A DNA stretch of 7,093 nucleotides, taken from Chitinophaga pinensis (GTDB lineage: Bacteria > Bacteroidota > Bacteroidia > Flavobacteriales_D > Crocinitomicaceae). The position numbers and the translations under genes were made by a program. The stretch's first letter is position 1. Each line of letters begins with the position of its first letter. The DNA is taken from NCBI GenBank assembly GCA_945897765.1, contig CAMDGP010000111.1, forward strand, positions 1 to 7,093, read 5' to 3'. The notes under the pieces are model-generated. The model did no database searches, was not told where the DNA came from, and worked only from the letters and a program-made list of their open reading frames with translations. Positions 1 to 6,520 of this stretch are shown here, in pieces.

Positions 1-1857
1 ACACCCGGTTTTAAAACAGCTGGTGAAGGAAATTCTGGATTCTTTGTTCGTGGTGGCGCAGCTGACCAAAATTTAATTCTGTTGGACGAAGCACCTGTTT
101 ACAATGCTTCTCACCTATTAGGTTTCTTTTCAACTTTTAATTCTGATGCGTTGAAAGAAGTAACACTTTATAAAGGTGGAATGCCTTCTCAATATGGTGG
201 ACGAACTTCATCTGTTTTGGATATCAAAATGCTAGATGGAAACGACAAGAAATTTCACGTTGGAGGTGGTGTTGGAATCATTTCTTCACGCTTGAGTGTC
301 GAAGGTCCAATTGTAAAAAACAAAGGTTCATTTATGATTAGCGGCAGAAGAACTTATGCGGATGTGTTTTTGAAATTAACAGAAGATTTTAAAGACAATC
401 GCTTGTATTTTTACGATTTAAACTTAAAGGCTAATTACAAAATCAACGACAAAAATCGCGTTTTCTTATCAGGTTACTTTGGTCAAGACAATTTAGGACT
501 AGGTGAATTATTTGGAATCAACTGGGGAAATGCCACAGGAACAATTCGTTGGAATTCAGTTTTAAGTCCGAAGTTGTTTTCGAATACTTCGCTTATTTTT
601 AGCAACTATAATTATAAGATTGCTATTAATTCAGGAACTTTAGCAGTTGACATTCGCTCAAAAATTCAAGATTACAACGTAAAACAAGATTTTACATACA
701 TCATCAATCCATCTAATAAATTAAAATTTGGAGTAAATGCCATTCATCACACGATAACACCAGGACAAATAGAATCAGATGATTCGAATTTTGTTTTTGA
801 AGAATTGCAAGATAGATATGCTTGGGAAAATTCAGGATATGCTTCTCATGAATGGAATCCAAACGAACGTTTAAGTTTTATTTATGGTTTAAGAGCAACT
901 AATTTTTCATTGATGGGAGCAGGTGAGTTTTATTCTTTTGATTCTTTGGGAATTGTTAGCCAAACCACAACTTTCAACAAAGGAAAAATCGTTCAAAATT
1001 ATTTCAATTTAGAACCTCGATTTACTTCATCATTTATGATTGATAAGGTAAGCTCTTTAAAGTTAGGTTTTGCTCGAAATGTTCAAAATTTACATTTAAT
1101 TAGTAATTCTACATCATCTACTCCAACAGATTTATGGATTCCAAGTAGCACAAATGTTAAGCCTGAAATCTCCGATCAATTGTCTTTGGGTTACTTTAGA
1201 AATTTTTATGATAATCGCTATGAATTAAGTATAGAAGGTTATTACAAAGACATGCAAAATCAAGTCGATTATAAAGATGGAGCTAGTACAATTGCAAATG
1301 ATAAAATTGAAGGCGAATTGTTGTACGGTAAAGGTCGGGCATATGGTGTTGAGCTATTTTTAAAAAAGAAATATGGTCGTTTCAATGGTTGGGTGAGTTA
1401 CACTTTATCACGCACTGAAAAACAAATTAATGGGATTAATAATAGTCAATGGTATGCGGCACGTCAAGACAGAACTCATGATTTATCTTTGGTAGGGATT
1501 TACGACATCAACGATAAATTATCGGTATCAGCAACTTGGGTTTTCTATACAGGTAGCGCAGTAACCTTTCCATCGGGTAAATATTACATTGACGGAAATA
1601 TCCAATGGCTTTATACAGAAAGAAATGGTTACCGAATGCCTAATTATCACCGTTTAGATTTAAGTGTTACTTATTACAACAAGAAGACAGACAAATTTGA
1701 AAGTAGCTGGAATTTTGGAATTTATAATGCTTATGCACGTGAAAATGCATGGACCATTTCATTCCGTGAAAGCAAAACAGACCCAACAAAAACAGAAGCA
1801 GTTCAAATCGCACTTTTCAGATTAGTTCCTTCCATTACTTATAATTTTAAATTTTAA
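1..1857 (+). CDS. TonB-dependent outer-membrane receptor, 5'-truncated
   Basis: The reading frame is open from base 1, so the gene starts upstream of the window. A TTG at 82 is in frame but falls inside the plug domain and is not the true start. The visible 618 residues begin within the plug: FFVRGG near residues 14-19, then LILLDEAPVYN and YKGGMPSQYGGR, the segment typical of Bacteroidota TonB-dependent receptors that carry an N-terminal carboxypeptidase-regulatory-like domain. The rest is a long run of alternating aromatic and polar strands, as in a 22-strand beta-barrel, and the protein ends in YNFKF with the terminal Phe expected of a BAM substrate. The signal peptide and N-terminal domain must lie upstream. 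The family imports large ligands across the outer membrane using TonB-ExbBD energy. The next gene starts 2 nt after the stop and encodes a DUF4249-like lipoprotein, so the two probably work together. The cargo cannot be read from the sequence. Family assignment is firm; substrate is unknown. Confidence 0.93.
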   Translation, partial: TPGFKTAGEGNSGFFVRGGAADQNLILLDEAPVYNASHLLGFFSTFNSDALKEVTLYKGGMPSQYGGRTSSVLDIKMLDGNDKKFHVGGGVGIISSRLSVEGPIVKNKGSFMISGRRTYADVFLKLTEDFKDNRLYFYDLNLKANYKINDKNRVFLSGYFGQDNLGLGELFGINWGNATGTIRWNSVLSPKLFSNTSLIFSNYNYKIAINSGTLAVDIRSKIQDYNVKQDFTYIINPSNKLKFGVNAIHHTITPGQIESDDSNFVFEELQDRYAWENSGYASHEWNPNERLSFIYGLRATNFSLMGAGEFYSFDSLGIVSQTTTFNKGKIVQNYFNLEPRFTSSFMIDKVSSLKLGFARNVQNLHLISNSTSSTPTDLWIPSSTNVKPEISDQLSLGYFRNFYDNRYELSIEGYYKDMQNQVDYKDGASTIANDKIEGELLYGKGRAYGVELFLKKKYGRFNGWVSYTLSRTEKQINGINNSQWYAARQDRTHDLSLVGIYDINDKLSVSATWVFYTGSAVTFPSGKYYIDGNIQWLYTERNGYRMPNYHRLDLSVTYYNKKTDKFESSWNFGIYNAYARENAWTISFRESKTDPTKTEAVQIALFRLVPSITYNFKF

Positions 1858-1859
1858 TC

Positions 1860-2657
1860 ATGAGAAATAGTATTTATATCCTCGGATTTTTAGTTGCTAG
1901 TTTAAGTTTATTTAGCTGCGAAAAAGTAATTGATATTGAGTTTAATGATAGTGATGCACTTATTGTTATCGAAGGAGAATTGACTGATGATCCGGCAAAT
2001 CCCCAAACAATCACAATTTCTAAAACAACCGATTTTCAAACTACAAATGATCAATTATTTGTTTCTGGAGCTGTTGTTTTAATTACTGACGATGCTGGAA
2101 ATTCAGTTTTTCTTTCTGAAGCTTCCCCGGGGAAATATCAAACAACAACTTTAGCAGGAGTACCTGGTAGAACTTATAATTTAACTGTAACCTATGATGG
2201 GAAAACGTACACTTCAGCTTGTAAAATGCCTGTTCGAACAACGGTAGATAGTTTAAGTATTTTAAAATCCTTAGGTTTTGGTGGTGAAATAAATCGTTCG
2301 GTTGTACCCCATTTTCAAGATCCAGCTGGAAAAGGAAATTATTACCGTGCAAGAATGTACATCAACGGAGATTTTATTGAATCATTTATTTATGATGATG
2401 AATTTTTAGATGGAAACTACAATACACAAGGTTTACAATCCTTTAATAAAGCAATTAAAAAATTTGATACTGTTGATGTTCAATTTATGAATGTTGATGA
2501 AAAAGTGCATTTCTACTTTGAAAGTTTAGAGGCAAATAGTAGTGGTCCAGGTGGAGGTGTTGCTTCTCCCGCAAATCCAAAATCTAATATTCAGGGTGGC
2601 GCTTTGGGATATTTTAGTGCACATGCTTCTCAATTTCAAACGATTATTTCTGATTAA
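1860..2657 (+). CDS. DUF4249-family lipoprotein, probable partner of the upstream TonB-dependent receptor
   Basis: This 265-residue protein opens with a lipoprotein signal peptide: a short basic start (MRN), a hydrophobic stretch at residues 5-18 and a lipobox LFSC with Cys20 as the lipidated residue. The mature protein starts CEKVIDIEF. The body has the look of DUF4249: VIEGELTDDP near the start, a beta-sandwich-like part (GAVVLITDDAGN, SPGKYQ, PGRTYNLTV, GKTYTSACKMP) and a closing GALGYFSAHAS segment. The length is normal for the family, so the protein appears complete. The ATG is 2 nt after the receptor stop, indicating one transcript and probably coupled translation. DUF4249 genes commonly follow TonB-dependent receptors in Bacteroidota, and by analogy with SusD-type proteins a role as an outer-membrane accessory lipoprotein is reasonable. 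That role is inference, since the family has no established biochemical function that I know of. The acidic and basic residues after Cys20 do not clearly match the known surface-export signals, so its leaflet is undecided. Confidence 0.85.
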   Translation: MRNSIYILGFLVASLSLFSCEKVIDIEFNDSDALIVIEGELTDDPANPQTITISKTTDFQTTNDQLFVSGAVVLITDDAGNSVFLSEASPGKYQTTTLAGVPGRTYNLTVTYDGKTYTSACKMPVRTTVDSLSILKSLGFGGEINRSVVPHFQDPAGKGNYYRARMYINGDFIESFIYDDEFLDGNYNTQGLQSFNKAIKKFDTVDVQFMNVDEKVHFYFESLEANSSGPGGGVASPANPKSNIQGGALGYFSAHASQFQTIISD

Positions 2658-2726
2658 GTTCGGAACAACACTTATACAAGTTTCGTGAAGTTTGTAGCTA
2701 TTTTAATTGAAGCTTTGAAAAATAGA

Positions 2727-3118
2727 TTGAGTGTTCGCAATCGTACCAGTAAAATACTTAAATATTGAAAATCAATAATTTAATCGAATCGAGAGCTATT
2801 TTGTGAATATTACCGAACAATCTTCGGCCTTGAATTTCTAGGTTTTAACTACTGAACTGAAACTGTTAATTTTTAAAATTTCTGCTCCGTCAACTGACGG
2901 ATTAAAAAATTTAAGTTTTAGAAAGTAGTTAAAATTGTTTGCAATGAGTTGTAAATATTTAGAATACAATGATTTGCGAACAAAATAGAAATTTAGAGCC
3001 TTGATTTTTGATTCTTTTGATCAAGCAAAAGAATGGCAAAATGAAAATATTAGCTTTATTTGGGTTTTTCATTAAAATTATGATTTTAAATATTGGTGGT
3101 AAGAAAGCGCACACTCAA
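2727..3118. repeat. Large nested inverted-repeat element in the convergent intergenic gap
   Basis: The 510-bp gap between the two convergent genes (2658-3167) holds no convincing gene but a set of nested inverted repeats centred near 2893. From outside in they are: 2727-2738 with 3107-3118 (11 of 12 match), 2761-2781 with 3074-3094 (17 of 21), 2796-2804 with 2980-2988 (9 of 9, CTATTTTGT), 2843-2853 with 2924-2934 (11 of 11, TTTTAACTACT), 2857-2864 with 2914-2921 (8 pairs including one G-U), and a tip at 2886-2901 (TCCGTCA-AC-TGACGGA). An alternative perfect 8-bp pairing joins 2733-2740 with 2974-2981 (GTTCGCAA). The order is preserved across roughly 390 bp, which is hard to attribute to AT-richness alone, especially for the GC-containing arms. 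It could be a MITE or REP-like non-autonomous element, a degenerate copy of one, or a long structured RNA. Clear terminal target-site duplications were not identified, so the element limits are approximate. Confidence 0.65.
3011..3034. repeat. Perfect 9-bp hairpin inside the right arm of the palindromic element
   Basis: ATTCTTTTG (3011-3019) and CAAAAGAAT (3026-3034) are exact reverse complements separated by the 6-nt loop ATCAAG. The loop also pairs with CTTGAT just upstream (from 2999), giving a competing fold. No T-run follows on either strand, so a simple intrinsic terminator is not indicated. The hairpin has no counterpart in the left arm of the larger element. It may be a local substructure or a separately inserted short palindrome. 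Confidence 0.6.
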
Positions 3119-3136
3119 AAAAAATACAACCAGTTG
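3117..3136 (-). terminator. Weak candidate intrinsic terminator downstream of the M16 peptidase gene
   Basis: Read on the minus strand, a short self-complementary stretch CAACTGGTTG (3136-3127) is followed, after two bases, by eight T residues (3124-3117), about 30-50 nt past the M16 stop codon. The T-run is good but the stem is very short: 3 pairs with a 4-nt loop, or slightly more with mismatches. It is the best-placed termination candidate for the minus-strand operon. The A-run also borders the outer arm of the palindromic element, so it may simply be part of that element. Confidence 0.25.
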
Positions 3137-3167
3137 ATTACTTAATTTAAAGTGAGCTGAATATTAT

Positions 3168-4400
3168 TTAACAATCAAATATCAACTCAGAACTTGCTTC
3201 TCTTTTCATAAACGTTGCGGCCATTTCGAGAAGTTGTTTACTTGTTATTTTATCAATTCCTTGATGCATTTCTTGTAAGGTATCGATTTGATTAAAAGCC
3301 AACATACTTTTACCTAATCCTTGCATTAATCCAGAGTTAGAATCCATTCCCAATGCTAAATGTCCTTTCAATTGCTCTTTTGCGCGATGTAATTGAATTG
3401 AAGTTAATTCTTTTGTTTCCAGTAATTTAACTTCTTTATAAATCAATTCGATGGCTTTGTCGATGTTTTTAGATTCTGAACCTAAATAAATTTGCCAAAA
3501 ACCAGTGTCAGCATAAGTATTATAACTTGCTTCAACCGTATAAGCAAGACCATATTTTTCACGAACGGTCAAATTCAAACGCGAATTTAAAGCAGGGCCC
3601 CCCAATAAATTTATCAGTAAGGACATTGGAATTCGATTATCGCTTTTATAACTAGGAGCCATTCCACCAATTACACCGTGTGTTTGATAATTAGCTTCTT
3701 TCGTTCGAATATGGAAAGGTTTGTAATCTAAAAAAGGTACAACTTCGTTTCGTTGAGCTGTCAATGGAATTCCTTCCAACGAATTTAAAAGCAGCTTTTC
3801 TAATCGCGGGTATGAAACATTTCCAACAAAAGCAATCACCAAATTATCGGCAGTGAAATAAGAACTTACAAAGTTTTCTAAATCCGCACAAGTAAAACTT
3901 TCAACACTTTCTTTCGTTCCAAGAATGTTGTTTCCAAGTGAATGATTTTTAAATAACTCTACTTCAAAATCATCAAAAATCTTTTCTCCAGGACTATCCA
4001 TATACGAATTCAATTCGTCGAGGATGACTTCTTTTTCCTTTTCAATTTCTTTCGGAGGAAAAATCGAATGAATCGAAATATCTGACAATAAATCAATGGC
4101 TTTTGCTGTATGTTCTTTCGAAAAAGAAGCGTGTAAACACATTTCTTCTTTCGCTGTATAGGCATTTAATTCTCCACCAACAGAATCGATTCTTGAAAGA
4201 ATGTGAATTGCCTTGCGCTTTTGTGTTCCTTTAAAAACGCAATGTTCTAAAAAATGCGCCAATCCCACTTGATTTTCTGCTTCAAAGCGCGAGCCCGCTG
4301 CAAAAAAGTAACCTAAATGGGCAACTTGGTTTGGTACGTGAAGATAAACGACACGCACACCATTTGGAAGTGTATGTATGGAGGGTTGAAATCGCTTCAT
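3168..4400 (-). CDS. M16 family zinc metallopeptidase (M16B, processing-peptidase-like)
   Basis: This 410-residue protein is a complete M16 peptidase subunit. The inverted zinc motif HxxEH is intact at His49-Phe-Leu-Glu52-His53, and Glu129, in VILDEL 76 residues after His53, fits the third zinc ligand. The N-terminal lobe has LPNGVRVVY and the GGELNAYTAKEE stretch at about 75-86. The C-terminal lobe carries the family's Arg/Tyr signature as REKYGLAY (Arg280, Tyr287). Length matches bacterial M16B proteins related to the mitochondrial processing peptidase. There is no signal peptide or membrane segment, so it should be cytoplasmic, probably as a dimer that clamps peptides or unfolded segments. 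Its substrate is not apparent. The ATG shares one base with the pdxH stop (TAATG), so it is translationally coupled as the last gene of the three-gene operon. No second M16 gene lies beside it, although Bacteroidota often encode M16 proteins in pairs. The family call is firm; the biological role is open. Confidence 0.93.
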   Translation of the reverse strand: MKRFQPSIHTLPNGVRVVYLHVPNQVAHLGYFFAAGSRFEAENQVGLAHFLEHCVFKGTQKRKAIHILSRIDSVGGELNAYTAKEEMCLHASFSKEHTAKAIDLLSDISIHSIFPPKEIEKEKEVILDELNSYMDSPGEKIFDDFEVELFKNHSLGNNILGTKESVESFTCADLENFVSSYFTADNLVIAFVGNVSYPRLEKLLLNSLEGIPLTAQRNEVVPFLDYKPFHIRTKEANYQTHGVIGGMAPSYKSDNRIPMSLLINLLGGPALNSRLNLTVREKYGLAYTVEASYNTYADTGFWQIYLGSESKNIDKAIELIYKEVKLLETKELTSIQLHRAKEQLKGHLALGMDSNSGLMQGLGKSMLAFNQIDTLQEMHQGIDKITSKQLLEMAATFMKREASSELIFDC

Positions 4401-5047
4401 TAAGGATTTTTACGGTAAATTTTCCAATCGTCAGCGGTGCGCTCGTAAACAATACGATCGTGTAAACGCGACGGACGACCTTGCCAAAATTCAATGTGAG
4501 TGGCACTTAAAGCGTAGCCTCCCCAATGTGGTGGACGAGGCACTTCATTCGGAAATTGATTTTCTAATGATTCCAAACGCGTGATTAAATCTTCTCTATT
4601 TTCAAGAATTTCAGATTGCTGAGATGCCCAAGCACCCAATTGACTTTCGCGCGGTCTTGAGGCAAAATACGCATCACTTACCGAAGCTTCAACTTTTTCT
4701 ACCGAGCCTTCAATGCGCACTTGGCGTTGTAAAGTTGGCCAAAAAAACAATAGTGACATTTTAGGGTTTTCAGCTAATTCTTTTCCTTTTTGGCTGTTGT
4801 AATTGGTATAAAAAATGAATTTCTCGTTGAGTAATTCTTTCAAATATAAAATGCGTGAACTAGGTTGTAACGTTTCATTGTCAACTGAACTTAAAATAAA
4901 AGCATTTGGTTCATTTTCTTTAACGTTATAGGCTTCATCAAACCATTCTGAAAACAAATGAAACGGTGTTTTTCCTGCGGTAATTTCCAACGAACCTTTG
5001 TCAAAGTCACCGTGTTCATCTCGTAATTTTTTCAGCCATTCACTCAT
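4400..5047 (-). CDS. pdxH: Pyridoxamine 5'-phosphate oxidase
   Basis: The enzyme oxidises pyridoxamine or pyridoxine 5'-phosphate to pyridoxal 5'-phosphate with FMN and oxygen, the last step of de novo B6 synthesis and of salvage, in the cytosol. The 215-residue length is normal for the family. Visible motifs in order are SSRILYLKE at about 63-71 (Arg65 and Lys70 in the FMN/substrate region), FYTNYNSQKGKELAENP at about 79-95, FFWPTLQRQVRIEG at about 101-114, SRPRESQLGAWAS, and the PNPOx signature IEFWQGRPSRLHDR at 185-198, whose Arg194 and His196 correspond to substrate-contacting residues in characterised enzymes. The C-terminus reads YRKNP where the family usually has an R-L-x-P ending; this is a small departure at the extreme tail and is unlikely to abolish function. 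The ATG overlaps the stop of the DUF4494 gene by one base, and its own stop overlaps the M16 start by one base. The gene is therefore the middle member of a tightly coupled operon. Confidence 0.96.
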   Translation of the reverse strand: MSEWLKKLRDEHGDFDKGSLEITAGKTPFHLFSEWFDEAYNVKENEPNAFILSSVDNETLQPSSRILYLKELLNEKFIFYTNYNSQKGKELAENPKMSLLFFWPTLQRQVRIEGSVEKVEASVSDAYFASRPRESQLGAWASQQSEILENREDLITRLESLENQFPNEVPRPPHWGGYALSATHIEFWQGRPSRLHDRIVYERTADDWKIYRKNP

Positions 5048-5685
5048 TAATCTTCGTCTTCGTTTGTATATTCGTCTGTGATTTCACTTTCTTCAAATTC
5101 TTCTGAATCCAATTCTTCAACTTTATCTTCGTCATCAATTAATTCATCATCTAAATCGTCAATATCTGAACCAGATGCACTGAAAACTTTACCTGCTGCT
5201 TTAGGTTCGTGTTCAATTTCTGGAACTATTCTTTTTGCAACTGGCGATTCAACTTCGCTGTCATTGTATGGGAAAATATCAACGATTGGAGAAGCAATAA
5301 TTTGTGTAATTTGGTAATCAATCATGAGTGTAGATAGGCTTTCTACGATACGTTCATACGCCTCTTTCACTGTTTCAGCAGAGACCAAGAAGTTTTGAGA
5401 AATCGTTTTCTTTTTATCGCCTTCTTCTTCCAATTTATCGTAAGAAATCTTTGCTTTGAACCAAGTATCTGACTCATCGTATTGAAAAATATCGTGAATG
5501 TCAGTGCGTGCAATTCCAGTCACTAAAAATTCACCACGAATGGTAGTTCCTAGTTCTTCATAGATGCGTGCTTCTGCGTCTGTAAAAGTCATCGCAGCTA
5601 ATAAATAAGGTTCTGAAACACGTTTGAATGTTCCATTTTCTAATTGTTTGGTGTATTTTACTTTAACGGTAAACCAACTATTCAT
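5047..5685 (-). CDS. DUF4494-family protein with a highly acidic C-terminal tail
   Basis: I recognise residues 1-150 as DUF4494-like from MNSWFTVKVKYTKQLENG, SEPYLLAAMTFTDAEARIYEE, GEFLVTGIARTDIHDIF, the second half-repeat DTWFKAKISYDKLEE and the closing IASPIVDIFPYN. The two WF-x-V/A-K segments suggest two related halves, each with a WFxxKhxY strand followed by a helix containing EA. The family is found in Bacteroidota chromosomes and their phages, and I know of no established function. No signal peptide or membrane segment is seen, so it is probably cytosolic. After a linker, the last 40 residues contain 24 Asp/Glu and one Lys, a tail likely to be disordered and able to bind basic partners or metal. 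The ATG follows a short AT-rich leader with no Shine-Dalgarno sequence, close behind a -7 promoter element. It is the first gene of an operon with pdxH and the M16 peptidase, joined by a TAATG overlap. Confidence 0.82.
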   Translation of the reverse strand: MNSWFTVKVKYTKQLENGTFKRVSEPYLLAAMTFTDAEARIYEELGTTIRGEFLVTGIARTDIHDIFQYDESDTWFKAKISYDKLEEEGDKKKTISQNFLVSAETVKEAYERIVESLSTLMIDYQITQIIASPIVDIFPYNDSEVESPVAKRIVPEIEHEPKAAGKVFSASGSDIDDLDDELIDDEDKVEELDSEEFEESEITDEYTNEDED

Positions 5686-5704
5686 ATTGTTTTGTTTTAG
5701 CGGA

Positions 5705-5712
5705 CAAAGATA
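5705..5712 (-). promoter_or_regulatory. Bacteroidota -7 promoter element for the DUF4494-pdxH-M16 operon
   Basis: On the minus strand the octamer TATCTTTG matches the Bacteroidota -7 consensus TAnnTTTG exactly and lies about 20 nt upstream of the DUF4494 ATG. Transcription would start near 5698-5700, leaving a leader of roughly 13-15 nt. No clear TTTG -33 element is seen at the expected distance, so the promoter may be of moderate strength. The position fits the operon start, because the preceding gene on this strand (cdd) ends 150 bp upstream. Confidence 0.5.
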
Positions 5713-5776
5713 ATGCGAAGGATAGCTTTCTTTGTTATTTGTTTGTAATAATATTTTGTTGTTTAGGTTTAAATGA

Positions 5777-5800
5777 ATTCCTCACTTTGCTCGGAATGAC
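5777..5800. repeat. Short palindromic repeat-like sequence in the cdd-DUF4494 spacer
   Basis: Arms ATTCC (5777-5781) and GGAAT (5793-5797) flank TCACTTTGCTC, and the block ends in GAC. It is clearly richer in G and C than the flanking spacer. From memory it resembles a dispersed intergenic repeat of Bacteroidota of the type ATTCCTC...GCTCGGAATGAC, which recurs in many genomes. A single copy is visible here, so repeat status is recognition rather than demonstration. It could also help end cdd transcription, but no T-run follows on the minus strand. Confidence 0.45.
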
Positions 5801-5835
5801 TTTTAGTGTCTTTTCAAATTAGAAGAAATCATTTT

Positions 5836-6312
5836 TCAATCAAAAGTACCAAATCCAAAAGGCAATAAATGCTGAACAGATTCTATAACCATTGTGCGAT
5901 CATCTTGATTGATAAGAATGACTTTCATTGGTTTTTGTTGTCTATTTTCGGTTTCTAACATCACTTGACGACACGAGCCACAAGGTGAAAGCAACTGTTT
6001 GTCAGGCATTAAATCCCCTTTTGCTACAATAACAATCGTTTCAACTGCTTCATTTGGAAAGTTAGCTCCAGCATAAAATAAAGCCACTCGCTCGGCACAA
6101 AGTCCAGAAGGATAAGCAATATTCTCTTGATTATTTCCCAAAATGACCGTTCCGTCAGAAAGCTGAACAGAAGCGCCGACTTTGAATTTACTGTAAGGAG
6201 CATAAGCACGATTCATTGCTTCATAGGCTTTTGAAACCAAATAACGTTCTTCCTCTTCCAACGATTTCCAAGAATCTAATAACTGATAGTTGAATTGAAA
6301 TTTTTTATCCAT
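5836..6312 (-). CDS. cdd: Cytidine deaminase
   Basis: The enzyme hydrolytically deaminates cytidine and deoxycytidine to uridine and deoxyuridine in pyrimidine salvage, in the cytosol. All signatures of the zinc-dependent cytidine deaminase fold are present: YAPYSKFKVGASV at 37-49, substrate-binding GNNQENIAYPSG at 59-70, the catalytic C-A-E motif (Cys72, Glu74) and PCGSC (Cys111, Cys114) completing the zinc site. Three cysteine ligands are the pattern of the small homotetrameric class. At 158 residues it is a little longer than the usual 130-140, because of an N-terminal extension of about 20 residues (MDKKFQFNYQLLDSWKSLEE), which I recall as common in Bacteroidota homologues. The upstream leader has no Shine-Dalgarno sequence and contains a near-consensus -7 element. 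The gene is transcribed divergently from aroE. It is separated from the next minus-strand gene by 150 bp with its own promoter element, so it is probably a single-gene unit. Confidence 0.96.
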   Translation of the reverse strand: MDKKFQFNYQLLDSWKSLEEEERYLVSKAYEAMNRAYAPYSKFKVGASVQLSDGTVILGNNQENIAYPSGLCAERVALFYAGANFPNEAVETIVIVAKGDLMPDKQLLSPCGSCRQVMLETENRQQKPMKVILINQDDRTMVIESVQHLLPFGFGTFD

Positions 6313-6318
6313 AGAAAA

Positions 6319-6326
6319 CGAAGTTA
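6319..6326 (-). promoter_or_regulatory. Possible -7 promoter element for cdd
   Basis: The minus-strand octamer TAACTTCG matches the Bacteroidota TAnnTTTG element at all but one fixed base and ends 6 nt upstream of the cdd ATG. That would give an extremely short or nearly leaderless transcript. No convincing TTTG -33 element is seen at the right spacing. The call rests on a one-mismatch match in an AT-rich region and is therefore tentative. Confidence 0.25.
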
Positions 6327-6520
6327 CGAATTGAATTTAGATTGAAAGTTATTTTAAGAATTGATAACAAGTGAAATAATAATTTATAGTTTAAAATTTT
6401 TAAAATCAAAAAGATAGAATTGACAATAGTAAAGCATTTTACTAATTATTTCTTTCTTTTTTACAAAACCAATTTTATAATTATCAACTTGGAAAACCAC
6501 CTTGAGAATAATCCTTTTCC

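Noticed and set aside
2123..2134. 12-bp perfect palindrome TTCCCCGGGGAA in an AT-rich gene
   Set aside because: It encodes the Ser-Pro-Gly-Lys turn of the DUF4249-like protein in frame. A single GC-rich palindrome within coding sequence, with no second copy seen, is best explained by chance.
2083..2352. 89-codon minus-strand ORF
   Set aside because: It lies wholly inside the DUF4249-like gene on the opposite strand, and its translation matches no family I recognise.
2658..2710. Direct repeat AAGTTT around 2678-2693 just after the DUF4249-like stop
   Set aside because: It is only a 6-bp repeat in AT-rich sequence and does not form a stable hairpin or a terminator with a T-run.
3592..3603. 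GC-rich run GGGCCCCCC on the plus strand
   Set aside because: It is the codon run for Gly-Gly-Pro-Ala in the M16 peptidase and needs no other explanation. The frame is intact on both sides, so it is not a frameshift.
4282..4506. 74-codon minus-strand ORF across the pdxH-M16 junction
   Set aside because: It overlaps the ends of two well-supported genes in another frame and has no recognisable features.
5078..5317. 79-codon plus-strand ORF rich in serine
   Set aside because: The serine runs are the antisense reading of the acidic Asp/Glu codons of the DUF4494 tail, so it is a composition artefact.
6024..6209. 61-codon minus-strand ORF within cdd
   Set aside because: It is an alternative frame of the well-supported cytidine deaminase gene.
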